Shown in pieces: positions 48,126 through 58,212 of a stretch of DNA of 64,000 nucleotides (positions are counted from its first letter, which is position 1; every line of letters starts with the position of its first letter). The notes below the pieces were generated by a model. It searched no databases. It saw nothing but the letters and a program-made list of their open reading frames with translations, and was not told where the DNA came from. The stretch is from Manihot esculenta (Eukaryota; Streptophyta; Magnoliopsida; Malpighiales; Euphorbiaceae). The stretch is from NCBI RefSeq assembly GCF_001659605.2, contig NC_035175.2, forward strand, positions 32,645,705-32,709,704, in the 5' to 3' direction. Made by a program: the position numbers and the translations under genes.

Positions 48126-49784
48126 TGACAGGAGCGGTTGTCGAAGCCGGTCAAAAATAACCTTCTTGGTTACCTACAATTTACAACTGCAGATAGTGGT
48201 GAAGGATCGAATCCACAGAGAATCGATTACCTATTTATTTATCTCAATCAAGACCAAGAAACTAATTGGAAACACAATAGAAAGCAAGTAATTGCAAATA
48301 GAACAAAAGTAAAATGCAAGGAAAGTAAAAAGGGGGGTTTTGAGATGATTTTATTAACAACTATTGAAAGCAATTAAAACAGCAAATAATCAAAATAAAA
48401 CAAGAAATCAATATGAGAAAAGTCTAGTTGAAGATATGGATCCACTTTGGTTGTTTGGGTTGATCATTGAAACATGGTTATCTTGATTGATTCAATAGGT
48501 TGGTTATGGGGGTGGAAGACGCTTCTCACCACCATGTCTTTCCTTATGAACAAACTGATTAGGGAACATCCTCTAACCAATTACTAGTCAACAAATTGCC
48601 AAGGAACGTCCTTGGGCCATAGGCATCAAAACAATTGCCAATTGCATGAAGAACAAGAAAGATCCAAACCCTAGCTACTCAAACGCATGAGATGTTGCTA
48701 GATCATACAATTTCTTGGGTTTTTACACCAAGTGTTCTAAGATCAGAATATTTCCAGCAATTACGGACTAACAAATATCCTAATCAACAATCAATTAACT
48801 TTGCAATCAAGAATCAAGTGGCCAATTTGATCAAAACAACAAAGCAATCTTGGAATCAAAGCACAATTGCATGAATATTGAATAAAATCAAAGACAATAG
48901 TTTCTGTTCAGATCTCACAACCCTTTAAACAACCTTAGTTTCCACCAAACTTCAACTAGAATAAAGGTTTCAGCCACTCATGGCTGAACCAAAACAGAAA
49001 ATAAAAGAAAAGAAGAAAGAAGATGAAGAACTAAGGTGGAGGAGCCTTTGGAGAGCCTTGATCAATCCCTTGATGGAAGATGATGATTCTTGGTCTTCTT
49101 GAGGCCTTTAAATAGATCTTGAGAGGCTGCCTTTTTCCTTTTTAGTGTCCATGTATCTTTGAGTGATTGCCCCATAGTGCCCTTGAGTTTTCTTTGTGCA
49201 TGTGTGGAGTTGCAAGCCCTTTTTGGTCTTTTGATTGATGTCCAAGGTGTGTCCAAGAAGATTCATGCACTAAAGAGGAAGGTGGAGCCTTGATTTGAAT
49301 TTTGAATGAGCATAGCACTATGTAGGAAACATGTGATCTTCAAGATTTGGCTCATTAAATAGGGAAGAGCATGTTCAGGGGCAAGTTCGGCCGCCTAAGT
49401 TAAGTTTCGGGGGCAGGACTTTCGTCTCTGGAGCCAAGGTTCGGCGGCCGAAGGTGCCCCCGAAGGTGGGTGACTTTCGCCTCTGGACTGGACTTTAGGC
49501 CGCCGAAAGTGCCCCCGAAAGTGGGTGCCTTTCGGCTTCCGAAAGTGCTTCCAAAGGTGCCCCCGAAAGTGGTTGAGTTTTGGCTTCCGAAAGTGCTTCC
49601 GAAGGTGCTTCCGAAAGTGGCTGTTTTTGGGCATTCTTGGGCACTTTTAAGAGCATTTTCTTCAAATTGTTTCTTCACACCTAATATTTGCAAAACATGA
49701 TTAAAACCACAAAATTAGGTAGAATAGGTGCAAATAAACATCAATAAGATCATGAAAGTATGGACTAAAATATGCTCTATCAAA
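48126..49784 (-). repeat. Element G 3' LTR
   Basis: Plus strand TGACAGGAGCGG ... ATGCTCTATCA. At 49383-49620 it carries a palindrome module (TTCGGCGGCCGAA at 49440-49452, ACTTTCGTCTCTGG, several CTTCCGAAAGTG) closely resembling the module in chromovirus LTRs. Confidence 0.9.
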
Positions 49785-50797
49785 TACCCCCACACTTAAG
49801 CTTTTGCTTGTCCTCAAGCAAACAAACATAGTCAAATAAGTTTTCTTTGCTCTAGATCCTTATTTCCACTTAGGCTCTTACTCTAGACACTCATTTTGAA
49901 GCATTGCAGTGAAGAATATATGCATGAAGATTACTTACCTCTTTTCCTTGTTTCCTTTTGCTTACCATGGCTAGGATTTGTTTTCCTCAAGAGAGACATG
50001 CACATTAATTTGTTAAGACTTTTTCTAGCTTTTGGATTGACTTGCCCTTACCTTAAAGTACTTTATTCAGGCTTTTTGCACTTTGAGTTTGCTTGGAAAG
50101 ATCACCAACCTATTTTTGATTTGGAGGTTTATATTTTTCAGTTGGTCACCTATCCAAGTGGCTACTTGCCTTGTTCATAGTCTTTTGACCATTGAGACAA
50201 TTTTCAATTTGTGCTTTTGAGGTCTTTGCCTTTGCTGAATTTTCTTTCTCTCAATGATTTGGGCAAATCAACACCAATTGCTAAATCAAGTCATGTTAAG
50301 TTCATTCACACAATTTTGATTTTTCTCAATCGATTGAGGGTCATCAATATATTTTTCACCGTGGCAAACTCAAAGATTCAATTCAAAAGGTAATTCTCAA
50401 GCATGAATACAACTCACTGCAATTGATTCAACATAAGTTTAAAGAGTTATCACATCAATGGGGTCATGGAAAGAAAAACTCATCTAACATAGTTCATCAG
50501 TTTGAGTAGAGCAAAACAAAAAGGAAGAAGAAGGTTGTGGTTGTGTGTGTTTTATTGAAAGCATAAAAATAACAAAAATGAAAAATTTTTGCCTAATGCA
50601 AGCAAACTAAAGATTAAAGCGAAAATAAACTTAAAAAAGATTAAAGCGAAAATAAACTTAAAAGTAAAAATTCAGAGATAGGCACCCCCACACTTAAATC
50701 ATGCATTGTCCTCAATGTATAAGAAACATAAAAGAACAAAGGAAACTGAGTACTTCCCTGGGTGTGGTGTGCATGGTGCGATCCACTTGATCAAGGC
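49785..50797 (-). other. Element G 3' untranslated region with two PPT-like tracts
   Basis: Noncoding. A purine tract (minus AAGTGTGGGGG) adjoins the LTR at about 49789-49802 and a second copy lies at 50685-50698 (minus TTAAGTGTGGGGG), both next to a TTGTCCTCAA motif. A roughly 30-bp direct repeat (ATTAAAGCGAAAATAAACTT) lies at 50607-50662. Confidence 0.65.
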
Positions 50798-53700
50798 TCA
50801 AGTAATTGGGGAAGGGAAAAGAGTCCCAATTGTATTGAGCAAAAAGTGTAGCGCTCCTTTTGATTTGGTCATGAACCATCCTATTTTCTCCATGTACTCA
50901 TGAAGTAACATGATTAGCTTCTCCTCTTTTAGATGAGGGGTGCCTCTAGCCTTTATGTTTGTACTTTGGAGATGATTGGGCAGAACTTTGAATTCCAATT
51001 CATGTTTCTCCATGTGTAGCTGCAATTTAGTACTAAAATCTAGCAAAACAAACTCTACCTTATCCGGGGGTTTGGGAAGACATTGATCTGCATGCTCCTT
51101 TGGTTTTGACTCTTGGACTTCCACTTGTTCCTTGTGAGCATGGGCTGTTTGCATTGGAAGGTTGAAAAGAGTTTCAGATTGCTCCTTCTGCTCAAGATCT
51201 GACTGAATGGTGCGCTGAAAATTAGTCGGATTCGGCGGCCGAAAGATGGCTGAGTTCGGCGGCCGAAAAGTTTCAGTCTGCGATGGGAGCTGAGGTGAAG
51301 GGTTCGGCGACCGAAAGATGGTGGAGTTCGGCGGCCGAAAATTCATGGCTTCGGTTTGCGCAAGTTCTTTCTAAAGTGGTGTGTAACGACCCCAAAATGG
51401 ACCGTCACCGGCGCTAGGATTCAGGTCGGCTTAAGGCCGCCAGAACCCGTAGCAAGCCTGCTATACTCTCTGTGTACCTGTACAACTCATACATGATCAT
51501 ACATTTTCTGTGAAAATAAAAACTCTTTGCTGACCCAAGGCTTAACCTGTGCATGCACTATCTCTGTATTCTGTACTCTGTACTCTGTACTCTGTACTCT
51601 GTACTCTGTACCCCTGACTAGAGCTTGCTCTAGATGGGTTAACTCATACCTGTTAAGCCTGGTTTTTCACATACAGAAAAACAGATATACATATCCAGAT
51701 CATGTACAACACATACAATACTAAGTCAAGCACATGTCTAACTTGAGACACACAATTCTTACATCTCTATACTAGTACATGTCCACTCTAGGTTATTACA
51801 AGTCTCTTTACTCTTTCCGTACTCTGCTGGACTGTCCCTGTACACTGTATACTGAACCTGCAAAACTGGGGTTAAAGGAGTGGGATGAGCTCTATAGCCC
51901 AGTGAGTAGAACAGTAAACCATCTCAGTAAAACATGATCTCATGGAATGCGTCATAACATAGATAAATCACATCAAGAGTAAACCTGTCACCACATAGTC
52001 CCAATAACTCTGTGCCAGGGCGTAGTCAAAGGCTCCTGGACTTCCTGTCATATATGTATATGTGTATATAACACCATTATACGTACCACTGCCAGGGCGT
52101 AGTCAAAGGCTCCTGGTCTTTTCTATAAACCTGCCAGGGCGTAGTCAAAGGCTCCTGGACTTAGCTATACCTGCCAGGGCGTAGTCAAAGGCTCCTGGAC
52201 TTCCTGTCTGTGACTATTGGATCATTCAGCATTTACTCACATCAACAGATAACTATGCAATGCAACATATTCGTGGATACTAATGCACATAACCTATGGC
52301 ATAATCATGATGCATGAGATATGCTAAAACATTCCATTAGTCAATTAAAAACGTTAAGTTTAGTTCCACTCACCTCTGGCTAACTGGACTGACTGACTGA
52401 GCAGGTTCTGCAAACTCTGGAGCAGTACTCACTGCTGCTCTCTCTGGTTCCTCGGGTCTGTATAGGTACAGATAAACTCAAATGAGGGACCAAACAAGCT
52501 TCTGACTACCTCTATGACACTCCCCAAGCATCCCCTGAAACTCACTCTAAACCTCATGCAAAGCATGCAAAAGAAAGCTGGACAGAACACTTTCGGCGGC
52601 AGGTTCGGCGGCCGAACGTCTTCGCCAGAGACGAAACTCAAGTACCTTCGGCGGCACCTTCGGCGGCCGAAGTCCCCAAACAGAGCCGAACATGCAAAAA
52701 CACTCGGGGCCAAGCTGTGGCAACCAAAGCCACCATGCAAAAGGTTCGGCGGCCGAATGAACCTTCGGCTGCCGAACCTGAGTTCATCCAGAACTCAGCC
52801 CGACGGCAAACCAAGCTCTTCCTTCCCTTCAACATCTCCAAACATGCCTATATCAACTCCTCAACACGCATATACATAAGTATATGGTCACAGGGGTCCA
52901 AAACTATCTACTAACCCCAAACAACAAATCAAACATAACACATAAACATGTATACATGCATAAATCATCAAAACCACTACTTCTCACTTACACATGCATC
53001 TCTTTCCCTTAACTTCCATAAAATCTACAGAAAACACATAACCAGGTTCAAGAGCACCACTTACCTCCTGTAAGAAGAAGCTCAACACTCGGAACAAAAG
53101 GAAACGGACCAACTTCCTTCAACCACTCAAACTCTCAAACACTTAGGTTTTTCGTCAAAACTTTCACTATCTTTTGCACACCAGCTCACTCTTGCATGAG
53201 CTGCTCAAACTGAGCACATATAGCATGGGCGACGTGGCCACTCTTCTGGCCAAGGTTTGGAGCCAACACCTGTCCACCATGCTGACTAAGGATTGCACAA
53301 GAGCTGGCTAAGCAACTCAGCTTCGGCTGCCGAATCGCATGCAAAACCATGCAACATTCGGGGGCCGAACTTGCCCTTCTGAAGCCGATCTTTGAGCACT
53401 TTCGGCGGCCGAACTTACCTTCGGCGGCCGAACTTGGCTCAGCTGCCTTGGGTCCTTTCAGCTCAAAACTTAAGTCCATTTGACTTTAACATCTTAACAC
53501 ACAACAGAACACATAGTAAAACATAACTCCTACCTTCCTCTAGAAGTCCGATACCCCGGATTCCACCGGACGACAGGACTTCCGGTACCGGATTCTAGCC
53601 GGGTATTACATGGTGTGACAGAGCTCTCTTCAGTCTGTGCTTGGCTGCAGTTTACCTGATGGATGCAATAGTCAGTTTCTTTCAGTTCTGGCTCTTTTTG

Positions 53701-54363
53701 GCTTTCATCATCTTCTTGGCTAGCTTCCCTGCATGAATCATTGGTTAGAATATCATCTTTTATGTCAAGAATATCTTTGCTCAAACACTCAATGATATTT
53801 GAATTATCAACAGGCTCTGTTTGATCTGTTTGTTGGGACAAACAGTATTCTGGTTGTGTTTCTTCAGCAACTTGTTCTTGCACTTGCCAACTTTCATCAT
53901 CATCCCATACATCTTGAAGCTCTTCCTCTCTTCTTAACATGGTTGCATTCAATGATTTGTTCAATTGATCCTGTTGCTATTGGATACTCTGCAAAGTCTT
54001 CATAATCTCATCAAGATTGGAACTTCGAGGTTCTGGTTGGGCTTGATATCCTTGATAATCCTGGTAGTTGTTAGCCTCTGCATAACTGAAGTCTGGATAG
54101 TCTCTCCAACCTGGATTGTATGTGTTATAGTATGGATCATGTCTTGGCTGTTCATAGAATCCTTTAAATGCATGTACTTGTTGGTCTATTTGATCCACTT
54201 CGTGTTGGATATGTTGCAGAGCCTTTAATTTCACATAAAGATCAGTATTGAAACCTTGAGGTATTGGTTGGGCTTGTTCAGCTTGGCTTATAACAAGAAT
54301 TCTTACAGCAGAGATTAGTTTAGAAAGTTGAGAACAACGAACAGATGTACTTACCTCAGCCAT
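50798..54363 (-). pseudogene. Element G gag-like gene, split by solo LTR
   Basis: ATG at 54363 (MAEVSTSV). The frame runs to 53616, is interrupted by solo LTR C2, and resumes in the same frame from 51376 to a stop at 50798-50800, about 444 codons when joined. Stops: TAG 53977-53979 and TAG 51371-51373. The N-terminal part has a YNPGWRDYPDFSY motif like the NPGWR..PNFSW of Athila/Tat gag. The middle is acidic and glutamine-rich. The later part has FRPPN/FRSPN repeats encoded by the genomic palindrome TTCGGCCGCCGAA. No zinc knuckle or enzyme domain is visible. The start ATGGCTGAG is followed at once by GTAAGT, a donor-like site. Confidence 0.75.
51382..53610 (-). mobile_element. Solo LTR C2 (chromovirus subtype)
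   Basis: 2,229 bp, TGTAACGACCCC ... CGGGTATTACA, no internal region, perfect duplication TGGTG (51377-51381, 53611-53615). Same subtype as C1. It has four TGCCAGGGCGTAGTCAAAGG units (52013-52207), palindromes at 52590-52780 and 53400-53440, and a (TGTACTC)n microsatellite near 51565-51612. It splits the gag-like gene of G. Confidence 0.95.
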
Positions 54364-54389
54364 GATTCAGATCTACGATGGTACTGTGC

Positions 54390-54425
54390 CTTTGGTGAAT
54401 TTCTTTTTTTTTTTTTTTTTTTAAT
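54390..54425 (+). repeat. Poly-T tract in element G leader
   Basis: About 22 consecutive T between the PBS and the gag start of G (poly-A on the coding strand). Low-complexity; no other signal in 54364-54470. Confidence 0.85.
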
Positions 54426-54470
54426 GTTCAGATCTGATCCTGAAAGAAAAACAAATGAGTTAAATCAATT

Positions 54471-54487
54471 ACCCGGCAACGGCGCCA
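54471..54487 (-). other. Primer-binding site of element G
   Basis: Plus strand ACCCGGCAACGGCGCCA. Its complement matches the 3' end of plant tRNA-Asp, as used by Athila/Tat elements, and differs from the tRNA-Met PBS of the chromoviruses here. Confidence 0.85.
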
Positions 54488-54492
54488 ATTTT

Positions 54493-56137
54493 TGACAGGA
54501 GCGGTTGTCGAAGCCGGTCAAAAATAACCTTCTTGGTTACCTACAATTTACAACTGCAGATAGTGGTGAAGGATCGAATCCACAGAGAATCGATTACCTA
54601 TTTATTTATCTCCATCAAGACCAAGAAACTAATTGGAAACACAATAGAAAGCAAGTAATTGCAAATAGAACAAAAGTAAAATGCAAGGAAAGTAAAAAGG
54701 GGGGTTTTGAGATGATTTTATTAACAACTATTGAAAGCAATTAAAATAGCAAATAATCAAAATAAAACAAGAAATCAATATGAGAAAAGTCTAGTTGAAG
54801 ATATGGATCCACTTTGGTTGTTTGGGTTGATCATTGAAACATGGTTATCTTGATTGATTCAATAGGTTGGTTATGGGGGTGGAAGACGCTTCTCACCACC
54901 ATGTCTTTCCTTATGAACAAACTGATTAGGGAACATCCTCTAACCAATTACTAGTCAACAAATTGCCAAGGAACGTCCTTGGGCCATAGGCATCAAAACA
55001 ATTGCCAATTGGATGAAGAACAAGAAAGATCCAAACCCTAGCTACTCAAACGCATGAGATGTTGCTAGATCATACAATTTCTTGGGTTTTTACACCAAGT
55101 GTTCTAAGATCAGAATATTTTCAGCAATTACGGACTAACAAATATCCTAATCAACAATCAATTAACTTTGCAATCAAGAATCAAGTGGCTAATTTGATCA
55201 AAACAACAAGGCAATCTTGGAATCAAAGCACAATTGCATGAATATTGAATAAAATCAAAGACAATAGTTTCTGTTCAGATCTCACAACCCTTTAAACAAC
55301 CTTAGTTTCCACCAAACTTCAACTAGAATAAAGGTTTCAGCCACTCATGGCTGAACCAAAACAGAAAATAAAAGAAAAGAAGAAAGAAGATGAAGAACTA
55401 AGGTGGAGGAGCCTTTGGAGAGCCTTGATCAATCCCTTGATGGAAGATGATGATTCTTGGTCTTCTTGAGGCCTTTAAATAGATCTTGAGAGGCTGCCTT
55501 TTTCCTTTTTAGTGTCCATGTATCTTTGAGTGATTGCCCCATAGTGCCCTTGAGTTTTCTTTGTGCATGTGTGGAGTTGCAAGCCCTTTTTGGTCTTTTG
55601 ATTGATGTCCAAGGTGTGTCCAAGAAGATTCATGCACTAAAGAGGAAGGTGGAGCCTTGATTTGAATTTTGAATGAGCATAGCACTATGTAGGAAACATG
55701 TGATCTTCAAGATTTGGCTCATTAAATAGGGAAGAGCATGTTCGGGGGCAAGTTCGGCCGCCTAAGTTAAGTTTCGGGGGCAGGACTTTCATCTCTGGAG
55801 CCAAGGTTCGGCGGCCGAAGGTGCCCTCGAAGGTGGGTGACTTTCGCCTCTGGACTGGACTTTAGGCCGCCGAAAGTGCCGCCGAAAGTGGGTGCCTTTC
55901 GACCTCCGAAGGTGCCCCCGAAAGTGGTTGAGTTTTGGCTTCCGAAAGTGCTTCCAAAGGTGCTTCCGAAAGTGGCTGTTTTTGGGCATTCTTTGGCACT
56001 TTTAAGAGCATTTTCTTCAAATTGTTTCTTCACACCTAATATTTGCAAAACATGATTAAAACCACAAAATTAGGTAGAATAGGTGCAAATAAACATCAAT
56101 AAGATCATGAAAATATGGACTAAAATATGCTCTATCA
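54493..56137 (-). repeat. Element G 5' LTR
   Basis: 1,645-bp partner of 48126-49784. The palindrome module (55740-55985) is about 12 bp shorter overall through loss of one CTTCCGAAAGTG-type unit, and has GCCGCC in place of GCCCCC at one unit. Confidence 0.9.
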
Positions 56138-56869
56138 GTAAGACCAGGACCCCATTCTACGGCCTGGCACGGTAGATAAGGAAGTCCAGGACCCCATTCT
56201 ACGGCCTGGCACGGTATATAGTAAGTTATTATGATGTGTACAGGAAGACCAGGACCCCATTCTACGGCCTGGCACGAGTTTAGGATATCGGGACTATTTG
56301 GGGACATGTTCACCCGAGATGATGTGAATTGTCTGTGATGTGATGCATTTCATGAGAGCATGTTTATAACATGTTTTGTTGTTCTACTCACTGGGCTATA
56401 GTAGCTCACCCCACTCCCTTCGTCCCAGTCTTGCAGGATCAGAGTGCAGGGAAAGTCAGAAGAGTCCAAAAAAAGTAAAGAGTTTTGTAATAGTATAGTG
56501 TGGACATGTAATATGTAAAGAGATGTACTGGTATTGTGCTAGACCTAGATGTGTTGTAACTCCTTTTTCTATACATGATCTGTTTATGGTATGTAAATAT
56601 TTTATGAGTATGGAAACCAGGCTTACCATAGTATGAGTTTAACCCGTCTAGAGCAAACTCTAGTAAGGGGTTCTATAAGTACAGAGATAGTGCATGCACA
56701 GGTAGAGCCGTGGTTCAGAGCAGAGTTTTATGCTTTTACAGAAAATGTATGATCATGTATGGGATTTTATAGGTACACAGACAGTATAGCAGGCTTGCTA
56801 CGGGTCCCAGCGACCTTAAGTCGACCTGAATCCTAGCGCCGGTAGCGGTCTGATTTTCGGATCGTTACA

Positions 56870-58212
56870 ACGACAGTGCCATAAATATGTTGGTTTAACT
56901 CATTTGGCTTAGTTTTCTTAGAAGTTATGTTATAGATATTGTTGTCTCTAGAATCATCTAGATCAAGGACATAAAGGCCATCATATGAATTTGCAATACA
57001 ATAAAGCAAATCATGTTTATTAATGGAGCATTTCTTATTCTTAATGAGAAATGAAAAAACTTCATCGTCCAAAACAGAAACTGAAATAATATTCCTACTC
57101 AAAGTAAGAACATAAAAGCAATTGTTCAAAACTAACAAAAGCCCATCGGACAAAATAAGTTCGTAAGTCCCTACAGCTATGGCAGCAACTCTTGCTCCAT
57201 TACATACATGTAGGTCCACATCGCCCTTTTTCAGTTTTCTACTCCTTTTGAAACCATGCACATTTGTACAAATGTGAGAACCACATCCGGTATCTAATAC
57301 CCATGAAGTAGAAATAGATAAATTAATATCAATAACATAAATACCTGAAGTCGTAGTCTCACTACTCTTCTTCTTCTTGCACTCATCCAAATAGAGTTTG
57401 CAATTTCTCTTCCAATGCCCTGGTTCCTTGCAATTGAAGCAGATTCCTTCCTTAGGAACTATTTCCTTAGAAACTTTTGCCTTGGATTGCCATTTAGGCT
57501 TGCCTCGTTCCTTAGGCCCATTACCACCTTCAGACTTGGGCTTTCCCTTATTTTTCATGGACTTACCCTTATTGACATTCAAAATTTGGGTAGGTCTTTT
57601 CTTGACATTTATCTCGGCTATTTTTAGCATCCCATGCAGCTTAGAAATGGATTTCTCCATATTGTTCATGTTATAATTCATGACAAAATGAGAGAAACTA
57701 CCAGGTAAAGAATGTAGGATCAGATCCGTAGAGAGTTCTAAACTCGGAGGGTAGCCAAGTCTAGCAAGGTGATCAATGTAGCCTTTCATCTTTAAAACAT
57801 GGGCACTAACTGAATCTCCTTCAGCCATTTTGCAATCATGCAATACGATGGTGGTTTCATACCAGTCATGCCTAGCTTGTTGTTGGAAAGCCTGTTTGAG
57901 ATGGACACTCATCTCATAGGCCTCAAAGTGCTCCAGATCCTTCTGAAGTTCTAGGCACATAGTTGCCAACATAAGACATCCAATGTCATTAGAATCATCC
58001 ATATGCTTCTTATGCTTGCTCTTAATAGCATTAGTAGCATCAGCAGGAGGTGGTTTTGGGATAGTTTCATCAAGCACATAGGACTTTTTCTCTTGCTTGA
58101 GAACAATTCTCATGTTTCTAAACCAGTCAACAAAATTAGTCCCATTTTCTTTCAGTTTATCCTTCTCAAGGATAGATCGCAGTGATAAGGTGGAATTGTT
58201 ATTAGTAGCCAT
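56870..58212 (-). pseudogene. Copia gag and protease
   Basis: ATG at 58212 (MATNNNSTLSLRSILEKDKL), open through gag (FVDWFRNMRIVLKQEKK, DLILHSLPGSF), one CCHC knuckle CFNCKEPGHWKRNC (about 57398-57445) and the aspartic protease LDTGCGSHICTN (about 57265-57310), to NELNQHIYGT. There array LTRd interrupts it. This is the best-kept part of the copia element; it has no stop in 1.3 kb. It is called a pseudogene because the continuation into integrase is cut. Confidence 0.92.

Larger units (their letters stand above)
48126..56137 (-). mobile_element. Element G: gag-only Athila/Tat-like LTR element
   Basis: Two direct terminal repeats of 1,659 bp (48126-49784) and 1,645 bp (54493-56137), TG...CA ends, target duplication GTAAG. 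Minus orientation is set by the PBS (minus strand TGGCGCCGTTGCCGGGT, 54471-54487, tRNA-Asp type as in Athila/Tat) and a TGTGGGGG-type PPT near 49787. With the solo LTR removed, the internal region is about 2.5 kb and has one gag-like frame and no protease, RT or integrase. It is non-autonomous. The LTRs are nearly identical apart from slippage in the palindrome module, so it is young. Confidence 0.88.
36551..56869 (+). mobile_element. Tandem LTR-pol array (F), units of 3,759 bp
   Basis: Order: LTRa 36551-37642 (5'-truncated), int1 37643-39216, LTRb 39217-41401, int2 41402-42975, LTRc 42976-45160, int3 45161-46733, LTRd 46734-56869 (interrupted by G). Every internal segment starts with pol sequence (GATCGATAAAGG) directly after the LTR terminal TTACA. 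No PBS, gag, protease or RT is present. The right end is a clean LTR end against copia gag-protease. The left end is a deletion through LTRa into copia integrase, with TTTTGCATGC at the join. Confidence 0.92.
46734..56869 (+). repeat. Array LTRd, interrupted by element G
   Basis: Pieces 46734-48125 and 56143-56869 (about 2,119 bp) with TATA 46999-47006. It is split at the first minisatellite unit by G with duplication GTAAG (48121-48125, 56138-56142). It ends at the copia protease reading frame; the bases after it, ACGAC, should be the right target copy, but the left one is deleted. Confidence 0.92.

Noticed and set aside
49896..50393. Short plus-strand open frames in 49896-50393
   Set aside because: They lie antisense in the untranslated region of G, have no recognisable domain, and fit chance.
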